The notes: a model not told the origin generated them from the sequence alone. Positions 54,030 to 62,676 are shown, numbered from the stretch's first letter. The stretch is 64,000 nt of DNA from Prevotella sp. (GCA_017460515.1 JAFUAY010000049.1:1-64000); one strand, 5' to 3'. Numbers and translations are program-made.

Positions 54030-55181
54030 ATGAAGAAAATCTTTACTCTTTTAGTAATGCTCTGCGCTGCACTTGGTATGCAGGCACAAGACAAGTATGT
54101 TGTTGCAGGTGCTTCCACCTTGCTCGGTGAGAACTGGAACGCTGATACTGAGATCAACGTGATGACCACTGCAGACAATGGAGCCACCTATACCCTTGAA
54201 AAGCAAGGCGTAAAGCTTCAGAAAGGCAATAACTACGAGTTCAAGGTTGTCAAAGTAGAAGGCGAAAACAAGACTTGGTATGGTACTGGTGATGACGGAA
54301 ACACCAACTACAGCGTTGCTGTTGAAGCTGATGGCGAGTACACTGTTAAATTCACATTCACCGTTGAAACCACAACAGCTACTTGTGAGGCTACAAAGAC
54401 TGGTGAAGCAGTATTTGATGAAGACGTATGGACACTCGTAGGTTCAAGCGTTCTCTGCGGAAAGAGCTGGGATTTGGAAGATGCAGACGGTGTCAACAAG
54501 TTCAGCACTACTGACAAGATCACCTACACTCTCGTAAAGGAGAACCTGATTCTTGAGGCTGATACTCCTAACGAGTTCAAGATTGCCCTGAACCACTCAT
54601 GGGACGTAGCTTACGGTAAGGACGGTGGCAAAGACAACAACTCGCTGACTGTTTCTGAGACTGCTAAGTACACTGTAACCTTCACATTCGTCAATGACGA
54701 CACCCACCTGCTGACTGCTGTTGCAGTGAAGACTGGCGAGGCTACTGTTGCTGAGAAGACCTGGACGATGGCAGGTAGCGGTGTAGAACTCTTTGGCACA
54801 GAATGGGATCCCGCAAACACCGATAATGATTTGGCAAAGATTAGCGATGGATACTATGAGCTGGTTAAGGAGAATGTAACACTTGAGGCAAAGGACTATA
54901 AGTTCAAGGTTTGCGCTAACCACGCATGGGACGAGTCTTATGGTGACAATGGCGCCGATATGGTTCTGACTGTTGAGAATGCTGGTCTGTACAATGTTAC
55001 CTTCACCTTCTTCTCTGAGGCTAAGACTTTGACTGCTGAACTGGGTGAAGCTTCTGGCATCCAGAATGTGAAGCTGAACAACACCAATGCTAACGTCATC
55101 TTCAACCTGAAGGGTCAGCGTGTGAACGCTAACTATCGTGGCATCGCCATCAAGAATGGTCACAAGATGATTGTAAAGTAG
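54030..55181 (+). CDS. Secreted protein with three carbohydrate-binding-like repeats
   Basis: The 383-residue protein has a signal peptide ending QAQ (about residue 20) and three repeats of about 110 residues beginning YVVAGASTLLGENW, WTLVGSSVLCGKSW and WTMAGSGVELFGTEW. Repeats 2 and 3 contain ALNHSWDVAYG and CANHAWDESYG, a motif typical of starch-binding domains in SusE/SusF and pullulanases. The end (NVIFNLKGQRVNANYRGIAIKNGHKMIVK region) resembles a sorting tail. It has no catalytic domain. It is probably an extracellular starch binder co-controlled with susC by the LacI-type regulator. Confidence 0.75.
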   Translation: MKKIFTLLVMLCAALGMQAQDKYVVAGASTLLGENWNADTEINVMTTADNGATYTLEKQGVKLQKGNNYEFKVVKVEGENKTWYGTGDDGNTNYSVAVEADGEYTVKFTFTVETTTATCEATKTGEAVFDEDVWTLVGSSVLCGKSWDLEDADGVNKFSTTDKITYTLVKENLILEADTPNEFKIALNHSWDVAYGKDGGKDNNSLTVSETAKYTVTFTFVNDDTHLLTAVAVKTGEATVAEKTWTMAGSGVELFGTEWDPANTDNDLAKISDGYYELVKENVTLEAKDYKFKVCANHAWDESYGDNGADMVLTVENAGLYNVTFTFFSEAKTLTAELGEASGIQNVKLNNTNANVIFNLKGQRVNANYRGIAIKNGHKMIVK

Positions 55182-55221
55182 AAATAACAAGCCTTTTATC
55201 TAACTAATAAAAAAACACTTC

Positions 55222-55260
55222 AGACGGGCACGCCAAATAGAGCGGCCCGTCTTTTTTTTG
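55222..55260 (+). terminator. Terminator after the repeat protein gene
   Basis: AGACGGGC pairs with GCCCGTCT and is followed by TTTTTTT. Confidence 0.85.
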
Positions 55261-55292
55261 TTAATTTTCTTTGTCATATTCTTCCTTTTTTG

Positions 55293-55300
55293 TACTTTTG
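55293..55300 (+). promoter_or_regulatory. -7 promoter element of the mannose-1-phosphate guanylyltransferase gene
   Basis: TACTTTTG lies 29 bases before the ATG at 55329, ruling out the longer frame from 55290. Confidence 0.6.
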
Positions 55301-55328
55301 CCGCATTATTCACAAAAAAAAGAAATAT

Positions 55329-56396
55329 ATGGCTCGAATCAACAATCACCTTGTCATCATGGCAGGCGGCGTAGGCAGCCGTTTCTGGCCTATGAGTACT
55401 GCTGAATGTCCCAAACAGTTTATCGATGTATTAGGATGCGGAAAAACGCTCTTGCAACTCACCGTTGAACGCTTTGGCACACTGGTAGCCCCTGAGAATA
55501 TCTGGGTGGTTACCAATGAGAAATATGCTGACATCGTGGCTGAGCAGTTGCCTTCGATGCCCCGCACCAACATTCTCTGCGAGCCTTGTCGACGCAATAC
55601 GGCTCCCTGTATCGCCTACGTTTCATGGCGCATCAAGTCGACTGACCCGAAAGCAAATATCGTGGTGACTCCCAGCGACCATATCGTGATGAATGTGCAG
55701 GAGTTCCAACGCGTCATTGGCGACTGCATGAAGTTCACCAGCGATACCGATGCCATCATCACACTGGGCATGAAGCCCTCACGTCCGGAGACGGGCTATG
55801 GTTATATCCAGGCGAACCTGGCAGCACCTTCACTGCGCAACAAGGGCATCTTCCGTGTGGACTCGTTCCGCGAGAAGCCCGACCTGAAGACTGCTCAGGA
55901 GTATATCAAGCAGAACAACTACTTCTGGAATGCGGGAATCTTTATCTGGAACGTGAATACGATTGTGAATGCTTTCCGTATGTATCAGCCTAAGCTGGCC
56001 AAGATCTTCGAGTCAATGTTGCCCGTCTATGGCACGCCTGAAGAGCAGGCCACCGTCAACCAGAAGTTCCCCACCTGCGAGAACATCTCTGTCGACTACG
56101 CCATCATGGAGAAGGCTGAAGAGATCTTCGTCTGCCCTGCCGACTTCGGATGGAGCGACCTGGGCACATGGGGCTCGCTGCAGACGCAGAGCAAGCGCGA
56201 CCTGTATGGCAATGCTATCATTGGCTCAGATATCCAGTTGTACGAGTGTCACGACTGTATCGTTCATGCCACCCAGGAGCGTAAGGTGGTTGTTCAGGGA
56301 CTTGATGGCTACATCGTTGCTGAGAACAACGACACACTGCTCATCTGCAAGCTCTCTGAGGAGCAGCGCATCAAGCAGTTCAGTGGAGAGAACTAA
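55329..56396 (+). CDS. manC: Mannose-1-phosphate guanylyltransferase
   Basis: The 355-residue enzyme makes GDP-mannose from mannose 1-phosphate and GTP for glycan synthesis. It has the nucleotidyltransferase signature MAGGVGSRFWPMS, ECPKQFIDVLG, EPCRRNTAPCIAY, VTPSDHIV and the sugar-binding FREKPD. It lacks the C-terminal phosphomannose isomerase half of bifunctional ManC, so it is the short form usual in Bacteroidales. Monocistronic, with a terminator at 56447-56478 shared with the convergent GH25 gene. Confidence 0.93.
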   Translation: MARINNHLVIMAGGVGSRFWPMSTAECPKQFIDVLGCGKTLLQLTVERFGTLVAPENIWVVTNEKYADIVAEQLPSMPRTNILCEPCRRNTAPCIAYVSWRIKSTDPKANIVVTPSDHIVMNVQEFQRVIGDCMKFTSDTDAIITLGMKPSRPETGYGYIQANLAAPSLRNKGIFRVDSFREKPDLKTAQEYIKQNNYFWNAGIFIWNVNTIVNAFRMYQPKLAKIFESMLPVYGTPEEQATVNQKFPTCENISVDYAIMEKAEEIFVCPADFGWSDLGTWGSLQTQSKRDLYGNAIIGSDIQLYECHDCIVHATQERKVVVQGLDGYIVAENNDTLLICKLSEEQRIKQFSGEN

Positions 56397-56446
56397 TCAT
56401 CAAAGAAAAGGATTCCCCCAAAGAGGAATCCCACTACTGTAATCAA

Positions 56447-56478
56447 TAAAGGCTCGTTGGAATAACGAGCCTTTTTGT
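56447..56478. terminator. Bidirectional terminator
   Basis: AAAGGCTCGTT pairs with AACGAGCCTTT, flanked by A and T runs, between convergent genes. Confidence 0.8.
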
Positions 56479-56481
56479 TTT

Positions 56482-57270
56482 CTATCTTCTGAATCTCAGT
56501 TCATCCAGACTATGGGTGCCCATGAAGCGGCTCTTGTCTACATTGCCCGTGACGCCATTGATCGTACCGCGCCCCGTGTATTGCCACAGTAGGAAGTCGC
56601 GCTCATCAGCCAATACGGGCGCCTCGTCAGTATACATGGCTATCATCAGCTGATAGTCATCCACTTCGCCCACCAGATACTTATTGTAGAAATTTCGTCC
56701 CGTATAGATGAGCGGCTTCTGTTGGTAGGTATCTTCCAGCATCCACAGGAATTTATGGAGCGAGTCGCAGAACTCCTCGACAGGCAGTCCGCCCGTGCTC
56801 TCTACGTCGAGCATCGGTATCAGGTCCTGTTCACCTGGTAGACACTGGGTACGGAAGTTCAGCAGTTGTGAGGTCAGGTCTGTCTTCGGACGGAAGAAAT
56901 GGTACGAGCCCACCTTCAGTCCGTGGCGATGGGCCATCTCGATGTTATGTTCATAGCGTGCGTCAATACGGTCACCACCCTCGGTAGCCTTCAGGTAGAC
57001 ATAGGAGGTACGCGTGCGTTCGCCAATGGTATGCCAGAACACCTCTCCCTGATAGTGGCTCAGGTCGATGCCATGGATATGGCTGCACGTATCCTCGCAT
57101 TGTATGAAGCGGTTCTCGTGGATGGTAGGCTTATGGACAGGCACTCTTCTGCGCTTTTTGATGACTCGGTGCGTACGGGCTTTCTTACGTTTCTTTTTGG
57201 GCGCAGCGTCGACATTGCCTACAATGAGGAATGATAAGAGCAATGTCAATATGATGGTAATTTTTCTCAT
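56482..57270 (-). CDS. GH25 family lysozyme
   Basis: The 262-residue protein has a signal peptide ending VDA (about residue 22), a very basic linker (APKKKRKKARTHRVIKKRRR), and a GH25 muramidase domain with HGIDLSHYQGEVFW, YVYLKATEGGD, VGSYHFFRP, and MLDVEST carrying the catalytic glutamate. It cleaves N-acetylmuramic acid links in peptidoglycan. The basic linker may bind the wall or lipopolysaccharide. It has a divergent promoter pair with the clostripain gene at 57288-57325. Confidence 0.9.
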   Translation of the reverse strand: MRKITIILTLLLSFLIVGNVDAAPKKKRKKARTHRVIKKRRRVPVHKPTIHENRFIQCEDTCSHIHGIDLSHYQGEVFWHTIGERTRTSYVYLKATEGGDRIDARYEHNIEMAHRHGLKVGSYHFFRPKTDLTSQLLNFRTQCLPGEQDLIPMLDVESTGGLPVEEFCDSLHKFLWMLEDTYQQKPLIYTGRNFYNKYLVGEVDDYQLMIAMYTDEAPVLADERDFLLWQYTGRGTINGVTGNVDKSRFMGTHSLDELRFRR

Positions 57271-57287
57271 TCTTCTATATTTTGGTG

Positions 57288-57295
57288 CAAAGTTA
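57288..57295 (-). promoter_or_regulatory. -7 promoter element of the GH25 gene
   Basis: The minus strand reads TAACTTTG, 18 bases before the ATG. Confidence 0.6.
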
Positions 57296-57317
57296 CGAAA
57301 TAATAAAGAATTTTCCG

Positions 57318-57325
57318 TAACTTTG
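57318..57325 (+). promoter_or_regulatory. -7 promoter element of the clostripain-family gene
   Basis: TAACTTTG lies 20 bases before the ATG, only 22 bp from the divergent -7 element, so the two promoters overlap. Confidence 0.6.
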
Positions 57326-57344
57326 CAAACAAAATCATACGAGA

Positions 57345-58712
57345 ATGAAGAAATTACTGCTTTTCATGTCTGCATTGCTCCTGATGACGGCTTGCAGCAA
57401 AGATGAAGATAACGATGACGATTCTGTTCCCAGTACTGAACCCAGTTGGGCAGGTGTACCTTCTAAGCCTCACGAAATGTTCGAACGTACAGTACTTGTC
57501 TATATCTCAGGTGAGAACAATCTGAGCAAGCAGATTGCCACGGAATTGTCAGAGTTGCGTCAAGGTTCGAAAGGTATTGGCAATAATGCACTGGTTGTCT
57601 ATGTTGACGATGCTAATAGTAGGCGCAATCCTTATCTGCTATGGATACGTGAGGGCGAATCTGTCGATTCTGTCACCTTGGATAGTGATCCCTATTCCTC
57701 TTCGCCAGAGGCGATGAGTCGCATCCTGAATTTCACCTCTACCTATTATCCTGCTCAGGAGTACGGGCTCGTGCTTTGGGGTCACGCCTCTGGCTGGATG
57801 ATCGGCGATTCGATAGCTACGTCCAGTTCAGCACGCATAGGCTCATGGGATGATGATACTGTCAACAGCCGCAGAGCATTTGGTGTTGACAACGGGGAAA
57901 ACACGACCTCAGTCGTTGGTAAATGGATAAATATGCCTACGCTGGCAAACACGCTGGCTCACTGGAAGCACCTGAAGTTCATCTTTGCAGACTGTTGCCA
58001 GTTCCAGTGCATAGAGAGTGCCTACGAATTGTTGGGCGTCTGCGACTACCTCATCGCCTCGCCGGCAGAGATTCCCGATCGCGGTGCTCCTTACGATACT
58101 GTGACGAAAGGATTCTTCGAGAAGAGTGAGAAGTTCTACGAGACCATCGTAGACAGTTACTTCGCACAGGTGGTGCCCTGGTCTCTGCCCTGGTATGAAT
58201 ACAACTCGCGTACTCCTCTCTCCGTCATCTATATGCCTGAGATGCTTAATCTGGCAACAGCTACCCATGAGGTGCTCACCCATTTCGTAGGCGAGGAGTA
58301 TCCCGATATGAGTTCGCTGATCTACTATATGGGCAATCAGAATAGCTCGAAGGAAAGCGTGATGTATGACATGAACGACTTCATCCTGAAACACACCATG
58401 AGGAAGAGCCCAGCTACAACTGCTGATACTGCTGCCTACGAGAAATGGAAGGAAGTGTTCGATCGCACTGTCATCTACAAGAAGAATGCCAAGAACGGAT
58501 GGGCGAGCTCCGGACAGGTTGTGCCATCTATGTTCCAGTATCTGAAGGATGACGCCCGCTATGGTGGTGTAAGCATGTTCGTCCCGCAGAACAGACCCAA
58601 TTCATGGTATGAGCCTTATACCTCTAATGGCGTAGCTTTCGATGGCTATAACAAGTCCATCAAACAGACTGCCTGGTATTATGCTGCCCATCTGAACGAT
58701 TTCGGATGGTAA
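57345..58712 (+). CDS. Clostripain-family (C11) cysteine peptidase lipoprotein
   Basis: The 455-residue protein has a lipobox ending MTAC (about residue 17) and an acidic spacer KDEDNDDD, then the C11 fold: RTVLVYISGENNLS, YGLVLWGHASGWM with the catalytic histidine, and LKFIFADCCQFQCIE with the catalytic cysteine. C11 peptidases cut after arginine or lysine, often after self-activation. It is probably on the cell surface or periplasmic side. Substrate unknown. Confidence 0.9.
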   Translation: MKKLLLFMSALLLMTACSKDEDNDDDSVPSTEPSWAGVPSKPHEMFERTVLVYISGENNLSKQIATELSELRQGSKGIGNNALVVYVDDANSRRNPYLLWIREGESVDSVTLDSDPYSSSPEAMSRILNFTSTYYPAQEYGLVLWGHASGWMIGDSIATSSSARIGSWDDDTVNSRRAFGVDNGENTTSVVGKWINMPTLANTLAHWKHLKFIFADCCQFQCIESAYELLGVCDYLIASPAEIPDRGAPYDTVTKGFFEKSEKFYETIVDSYFAQVVPWSLPWYEYNSRTPLSVIYMPEMLNLATATHEVLTHFVGEEYPDMSSLIYYMGNQNSSKESVMYDMNDFILKHTMRKSPATTADTAAYEKWKEVFDRTVIYKKNAKNGWASSGQVVPSMFQYLKDDARYGGVSMFVPQNRPNSWYEPYTSNGVAFDGYNKSIKQTAWYYAAHLNDFGW

Positions 58713-58736
58713 GAGGCATTCTCTCCTCTCTTTCCT

Positions 58737-59855
58737 CTATACCGTGATTTCTCCCGACCCGTAGCAGCGGTGATGGTCTGCATCATAGACGACGCAGAAC
58801 TGTCCGGGGGCTACGCCATGAATAGGGGCATCAGCATGAATGCTGTAAGAACCCTCCTCCCTACCCTGCTCTATCGTAGCTGTCAGGTAGTCGGGGGTAT
58901 GACGAATCTTGAAGGTGATGCGCTGGGGCAATGACTCTCCCTCAAGCAGGGGCGTCAGATGATGGAAGTCGCGGATATTGAAGTCCTGCTTATAGGCTGT
59001 CTCAGGGTCGTAGCCATGACTGACGTAGAGGATATTCTGCTCCACATCTTTCTTCACCACGAACCAAGGACCACCTCCGAATCCCATTCCCTTACGCTGT
59101 CCGATGGTGTGGAACCACAGTCCGCTATGCTGACCTATGCAGCGTCCGGTCTCCAGTTCAATGACGTCGCCAGGCATCTCGCCCAGGAATCGACGGATAT
59201 ACTCGTTATAATTGATCTTTCCCAGAAAGCAGATACCCTGAGAGTCCTTACGACGGGCATTCACCAAGTGTTCGCGCTCAGCTATCTGGCGCACCTCATC
59301 CTTCATATAATGGCCTATCGGAAAGAGAGCTTTCTCCAACTGCCAGTCGTAGATCTGTGCCAGGAAATCAGTCTGGTCCTTCACTGGGTCGGGACTGGTG
59401 CAGAGCCATTTTCTCCTCTCTCCCCTCTCCTCTACATACTCTATCTCCGTCTGTGCATAATGGCCTGTGGCTATGAGGTCGTAGTCATGTCCGCGCTTCT
59501 CGTGGAAGGCACCGAACTTGATCAGTCGGTTGCACATCACGTCGGGATTAGGCGTCAGCCCTGCCTTCACCTTCTCCATCGTATAGCGGGTCACGTTGTC
59601 CCAGTACTCGCGATGACAGTCAACGACCTCCAGGCGGCACCCGTACTTATGGGCAACGGCAGTGGCCATCTCCAAGTCTTCCTCACTGGAGCAGTCCCAC
59701 TCTTCGTTCTCTTCAGGACCAATCTTGATATAGAAGCAGTCGGGCGTCAGTCCCTGCTGTGCCAGTTCATGAACCACCACAGCACTGTCGACACCGCCTG
59801 ACAACAGTACGGCAATCCGCTTGTCATTCAGATTCTCAGCAGTTGGAAAACTCAT
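58737..59855 (-). CDS. mnmA: tRNA-specific 2-thiouridylase
   Basis: The 372-residue enzyme 2-thiolates U34 of tRNA-Lys, -Glu and -Gln. It has the PP-loop SGGVDSA (S19-A25), PDVMCNRLIKFGAF with the first catalytic cysteine, ATGHYAQ, KDQTDFLAQI, and QGICFLGKINYNEY with the second cysteine. A repeat at about 59405-59450 adds EYVEERGERRKWL between ATGHYAQ and DPVKDQTDF. The stop codon is formed by a TAGAGGAAAGAGAGGAGAGA repeat. It starts one base after gldE stops on the same strand. Confidence 0.95.
   Translation of the reverse strand: MSFPTAENLNDKRIAVLLSGGVDSAVVVHELAQQGLTPDCFYIKIGPEENEEWDCSSEEDLEMATAVAHKYGCRLEVVDCHREYWDNVTRYTMEKVKAGLTPNPDVMCNRLIKFGAFHEKRGHDYDLIATGHYAQTEIEYVEERGERRKWLCTSPDPVKDQTDFLAQIYDWQLEKALFPIGHYMKDEVRQIAEREHLVNARRKDSQGICFLGKINYNEYIRRFLGEMPGDVIELETGRCIGQHSGLWFHTIGQRKGMGFGGGPWFVVKKDVEQNILYVSHGYDPETAYKQDFNIRDFHHLTPLLEGESLPQRITFKIRHTPDYLTATIEQGREEGSYSIHADAPIHGVAPGQFCVVYDADHHRCYGSGEITV
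59405..59450. repeat. Pyrimidine-rich repeat inserted in mnmA
   Basis: CTCCTCTCTCCCCTCTCCTC on the plus strand is in frame and encodes EERGERRK on the minus strand, in a loop before DPVKDQTDF. Confidence 0.65.
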
Positions 59856-59856
59856 A

Positions 59857-61170
59857 CTATTCAGCCTTTCCGATAATGACTTTGATCTTTGAAATGCGAT
59901 GCTCGTCCATCTCTACCATTTCAAACTTAAAGGTATCGAACTCCAGCGTCTCATGCAGTTTGGGGAAGTCGCCCTTCAGTTCAAGCATCAGTCCTGCCAG
60001 CGTATCGGCATCCCCCTGCACCTCCTCGAACACATCGTCTGAGAGGTTGGTAATCTTATAGAAGTCAGTGAGCAGGGTCTTTCCCTCAAAGATATAGGTG
60101 TTGGCGTTCAGACGCACGTAGTTCTTCTCCTCCTCATCGTATTCGTCGTTGATCTCGCCTACAATCTCCTCCAGGATATCCTCCAGGGTGACGAGTCCGC
60201 TGGTACCGCCAAACTCATCGACGACGATGGCGATGTGCACCTTGTTCTCCTGGAAGTCACGCAGCAGGTCGTCAATCTTCTTCGTCTCCGGTACGAAGTA
60301 TGGCGGACGTATGAGCGACTGCCAGCGGAAGGCAGCGGGCTTGCCCAGATGGGGCAGCAGGTCCTTGATATAAAGGATGCCGCGCACGTTGTCCATCGAT
60401 TCCTGATAGACGGGGATGCGCGAATAGTTGTTCTCAACGATGCACTGCAGCACTTCGGGGAAGGTGGAGCGGAAATCGAGTGCCACCACGTCTTGTCGAC
60501 TGGTCATCACTTCCTTGGCAGTCTCGTCGCCAAAGCGCACAATGCCTTCCAGCATGTTCTTCTCTTCCTTCAGCTCTTCCTTGTCAGTGAGTTCCAGCGC
60601 CTGCTCCAGGTCACTGGCACTCAGTGCGTGGCTCTCTTTCTCTGTCACCTTCTCAACCAGCACACCAGTGCGAATCAGCACGGATGCCAGGGGATAGAAC
60701 ACCTTGCGCAGCATCATGATGGAGCTGGCAAAGGTGCGACAGATGGCCAGTGCATGCTGACTGCAATACACCTTCGGCATGATCTCGCCAAAGAGGAGCA
60801 GCAGGAAAGTGAGCAGTACGGTGATGACGATGAACTCCAGCCAATAGGCGCTACCGAAATCAATCACGTGGGCAAAGAAATAGTTGCACAGCATGATGAT
60901 GGTGACGTTCACCAGGTTGTTTGTAATAAGGATGGTGGCCAGCGTGCGCTCTGAATCCGCACGCAGTGTCTTGATATCAGCGTCTACAGGGCGCTTCTCC
61001 TCATCCAGGTCGTTCAGATCGACGGGTGTCAGCGAGAAGAAAGCTATTTCCGATCCGGAGGCAAAGCCTGAAGCAATCAAGAGGATGCCTGCCAGGACAA
61101 TAGAGATGATGGCTCCAACGGTTGGAACCAAGAATTGTACTTCACTGAATAATTGTTGAAAATAGTCCAT
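59857..61170 (-). CDS. gldE: Gliding-motility-associated protein GldE (CNNM/CBS family)
   Basis: The 437-residue protein has an N-terminal CNNM (DUF21) membrane domain with GFASGSEIAFFSLTPVDL and ATILITNNLVNV, two CBS domains (EVMTSRQDVVALDFRSTFPEV; HIAIVVDEFGGTSGLVTLEDILEEIVGEI), and a C-terminal CorC/HlyC domain. In gliding Bacteroidota GldE works with GldD and SprA-type secretion; in non-gliding Prevotella relatives it is usually retained with the type IX system. It is followed directly by mnmA. Confidence 0.9.
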   Translation of the reverse strand: MDYFQQLFSEVQFLVPTVGAIISIVLAGILLIASGFASGSEIAFFSLTPVDLNDLDEEKRPVDADIKTLRADSERTLATILITNNLVNVTIIMLCNYFFAHVIDFGSAYWLEFIVITVLLTFLLLLFGEIMPKVYCSQHALAICRTFASSIMMLRKVFYPLASVLIRTGVLVEKVTEKESHALSASDLEQALELTDKEELKEEKNMLEGIVRFGDETAKEVMTSRQDVVALDFRSTFPEVLQCIVENNYSRIPVYQESMDNVRGILYIKDLLPHLGKPAAFRWQSLIRPPYFVPETKKIDDLLRDFQENKVHIAIVVDEFGGTSGLVTLEDILEEIVGEINDEYDEEEKNYVRLNANTYIFEGKTLLTDFYKITNLSDDVFEEVQGDADTLAGLMLELKGDFPKLHETLEFDTFKFEMVEMDEHRISKIKVIIGKAE

Positions 61171-61230
61171 CAGTCATTCGGTTATCTGTCAGAAGAGCAT
61201 CAGTCGTTCGGTTATCTGTCAGAAGCGCAT
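61171..61230. repeat. Tandem duplication of a 30-bp unit between ssb and gldE
   Basis: Two copies of a 30-bp unit (61171-61200 and 61201-61230; 28 of 30 identical) fill the space between the ssb stop and gldE start. A degenerate third copy extends into the ssb 3' end. Confidence 0.85.
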
Positions 61231-61577
61231 CACTCTTCCGGTTGCTGGGCCTTGGGCGAGAGCATCTCCATATTGTCGGCCCAAATCTCCGTGTAGTACT
61301 GGCGCTTGCCCTGCTTATCATCATAGGAGGCATAATGGATGCGCCCCTCAATATAGAGCTTGTCGCCCTTGTGTACGTACTTATCGACGATTTCAGCCAA
61401 CTTCCGCCAGAGTATAACGTTATGCCATTCGGTACGGTCGGGCACCTGTGTACCGTTCTGCAGCGTATAGCCGCGCTCGGTAGTAGCCAGGGCAATACGT
61501 GCCACAGGCTGTCCCTGGTCGACGTAGCGCACCTCAGGGTCACGTCCCACATTTCCTATCAGCATCACCTTATTCAT
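61230..61577 (-). CDS. ssb: Chromosomal single-stranded DNA-binding protein
   Basis: The 115-residue OB-fold protein has MNKVMLIGNVGRDPEVRY, EWHNVILWRKLAEIVDKYVHKGDKLYIEGRIHYASY and WADNMEMLSPKAQQPEE. It binds single-stranded DNA in replication and repair. The acidic tail is very short (QPEE), unlike the DDDIPF tip of enterobacterial SSB. It lies upstream of gldE, separated by a tandem 30-bp duplication that may extend the stop region. Confidence 0.93.
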   Translation of the reverse strand: MNKVMLIGNVGRDPEVRYVDQGQPVARIALATTERGYTLQNGTQVPDRTEWHNVILWRKLAEIVDKYVHKGDKLYIEGRIHYASYDDKQGKRQYYTEIWADNMEMLSPKAQQPEE

Positions 61578-61614
61578 GGTCTGTCAAGTTGTCTGGTCCC
61601 AATAGCAGCAGTGA

Positions 61615-62163
61615 TTATCTTAACATCTCCTTCGCCATTCCCATGTAGCGGAACTTGAAGTTCTTGCCCTTGGCTGAGGGGAACTGGCTGCGCTCATCCA
61701 CACGCGAACGAAGATGGTCAACGATACGGTTGTAGCAGTCCTGACCCGAAATGGCACGAACGATGGCTACGAAATGGGTGTCGCGATACTGGAACTTACC
61801 CGTGCCTGGCACTGGCTGAACGCGCTTGAAGTCCATCGTTCCCTCATACCATCCGTCACGCTCCTCGTTCAGGCGCATCATCACAGGTATATTGCTGCGA
61901 TCCTTCTCAGCAGGCGTCCTCACGGCACGCTTCTCCTTGAAGTCCTGCATCGTGGCTGCCTCTGTCTTGATGATAATAAAGTACACGCGTGAGCGAATCT
62001 TATAACGCTTCGGAATGCACACGTTGCTTGCAGCATACTCACGGATGTCTGCCTCAAGCATCGGGTTCATCTCAATTTCGTCAATACTTCTCAGAAAATC
62101 AATGGCTTCATCAACAGTATTGACAAGGGTCTCGCTGTTAAAATATCTAATGTATAAATTCAT
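61615..62163 (-). CDS. Conserved hypothetical protein
   Basis: From the ATG at 62163 the product is 182 residues, starting MNLYIRYFNSETLVNTVDEAIDFLRSID. It is mixed alpha/beta with a basic C-terminus (SAKGKNFKFRYMGMAKEMLR) and no signal peptide. The longer frame reading through tRNA-Gly to 62334 is rejected. It probably belongs to a family limited to Bacteroidales. It begins 40 bp after tRNA-Gly and has no evident promoter of its own. Confidence 0.75.
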   Translation of the reverse strand: MNLYIRYFNSETLVNTVDEAIDFLRSIDEIEMNPMLEADIREYAASNVCIPKRYKIRSRVYFIIIKTEAATMQDFKEKRAVRTPAEKDRSNIPVMMRLNEERDGWYEGTMDFKRVQPVPGTGKFQYRDTHFVAIVRAISGQDCYNRIVDHLRSRVDERSQFPSAKGKNFKFRYMGMAKEMLR

Positions 62164-62203
62164 TTTTAAGTTAAGATGCGTTGTTTTCCTAAATAGAAGA
62201 AAG

Positions 62204-62276
62204 AGCGGAAAACGGGACTCGGACCCGCGACCCCAACCTTGGCAAGGTTGTGCTCTACCAACTGAGCTATTTCCGC
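62204..62276 (-). tRNA. tRNA-Gly (anticodon GCC), copy 1
   Basis: Acceptor GCGGAAA/TTTCCGC, D-arm TAGCTCAGTTGGTAGAGCA, anticodon loop TTGCCAA with GCC, and T-arm GGTCCGAGTCC. The mature sequence appears identical to the copy at 62541-62613. Confidence 0.95.
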
Positions 62277-62293
62277 CTAAAACAAAAAAAATG

Positions 62294-62377
62294 TGAAGAG
62301 GAGGAGACTCGAACTCCCACGTCGCAATTGACACTACCCCCTCAAAGTAGCGCGTCTACCAATTCCGCCACCTCTCC
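62294..62377 (-). tRNA. tRNA-Leu (anticodon GAG)
   Basis: Class II tRNA with the leucine D-arm GTGGCGGAATTGGTAGACGC, anticodon stem CTACT/GGTAG with loop TTGAGGG giving GAG, long variable arm, and T-arm GAGTTCGAGTCTC. Confidence 0.93.
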
Positions 62378-62408
62378 AACATGAGAGTTACCATGTTGAA
62401 AAAAAGAG

Positions 62409-62490
62409 TGCCCAGAACAGGACTCGAACCTGCACGCCTCGCGGCACACGCACCTGAAACGTGCGCGTCTACCAATTCCGCCACCTGGGC
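62409..62490 (-). tRNA. tRNA-Leu (anticodon CAG)
   Basis: Class II tRNA with the same leucine D-arm, anticodon stem CACGT/GCGTG with loop TTCAGGT giving CAG, and acceptor GCCCAGG/TCTGGGC. Confidence 0.93.
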
Positions 62491-62540
62491 ATTTTTCGAA
62501 AGGGCCCATCGCCCTAACGTCTCTTTGTTTCAAAATGTTG

Positions 62541-62613
62541 AGCGGAAAACGGGACTCGGACCCGCGACCCCAACCTTGGCAAGGTTGTGCTCTACCAACT
62601 GAGCTATTTCCGC
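62541..62613 (-). tRNA. tRNA-Gly (anticodon GCC), copy 2
   Basis: Same sequence as the copy at 62204-62276; it is first in the four-tRNA cluster and follows the promoter element at 62669-62676. Confidence 0.95.
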
Positions 62614-62668
62614 CTGTTATACCGAACGCAGCAGCGTTCTTTTATGCTATCTCTCTCGATTGCGGGTG

Positions 62669-62676
62669 CAAAGGTA
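62669..62676 (-). promoter_or_regulatory. -7 promoter element of the tRNA cluster
   Basis: The minus strand reads TACCTTTG, about 55 bases before the first tRNA. It may also serve the genes from 62163 to mnmA. Confidence 0.6.
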
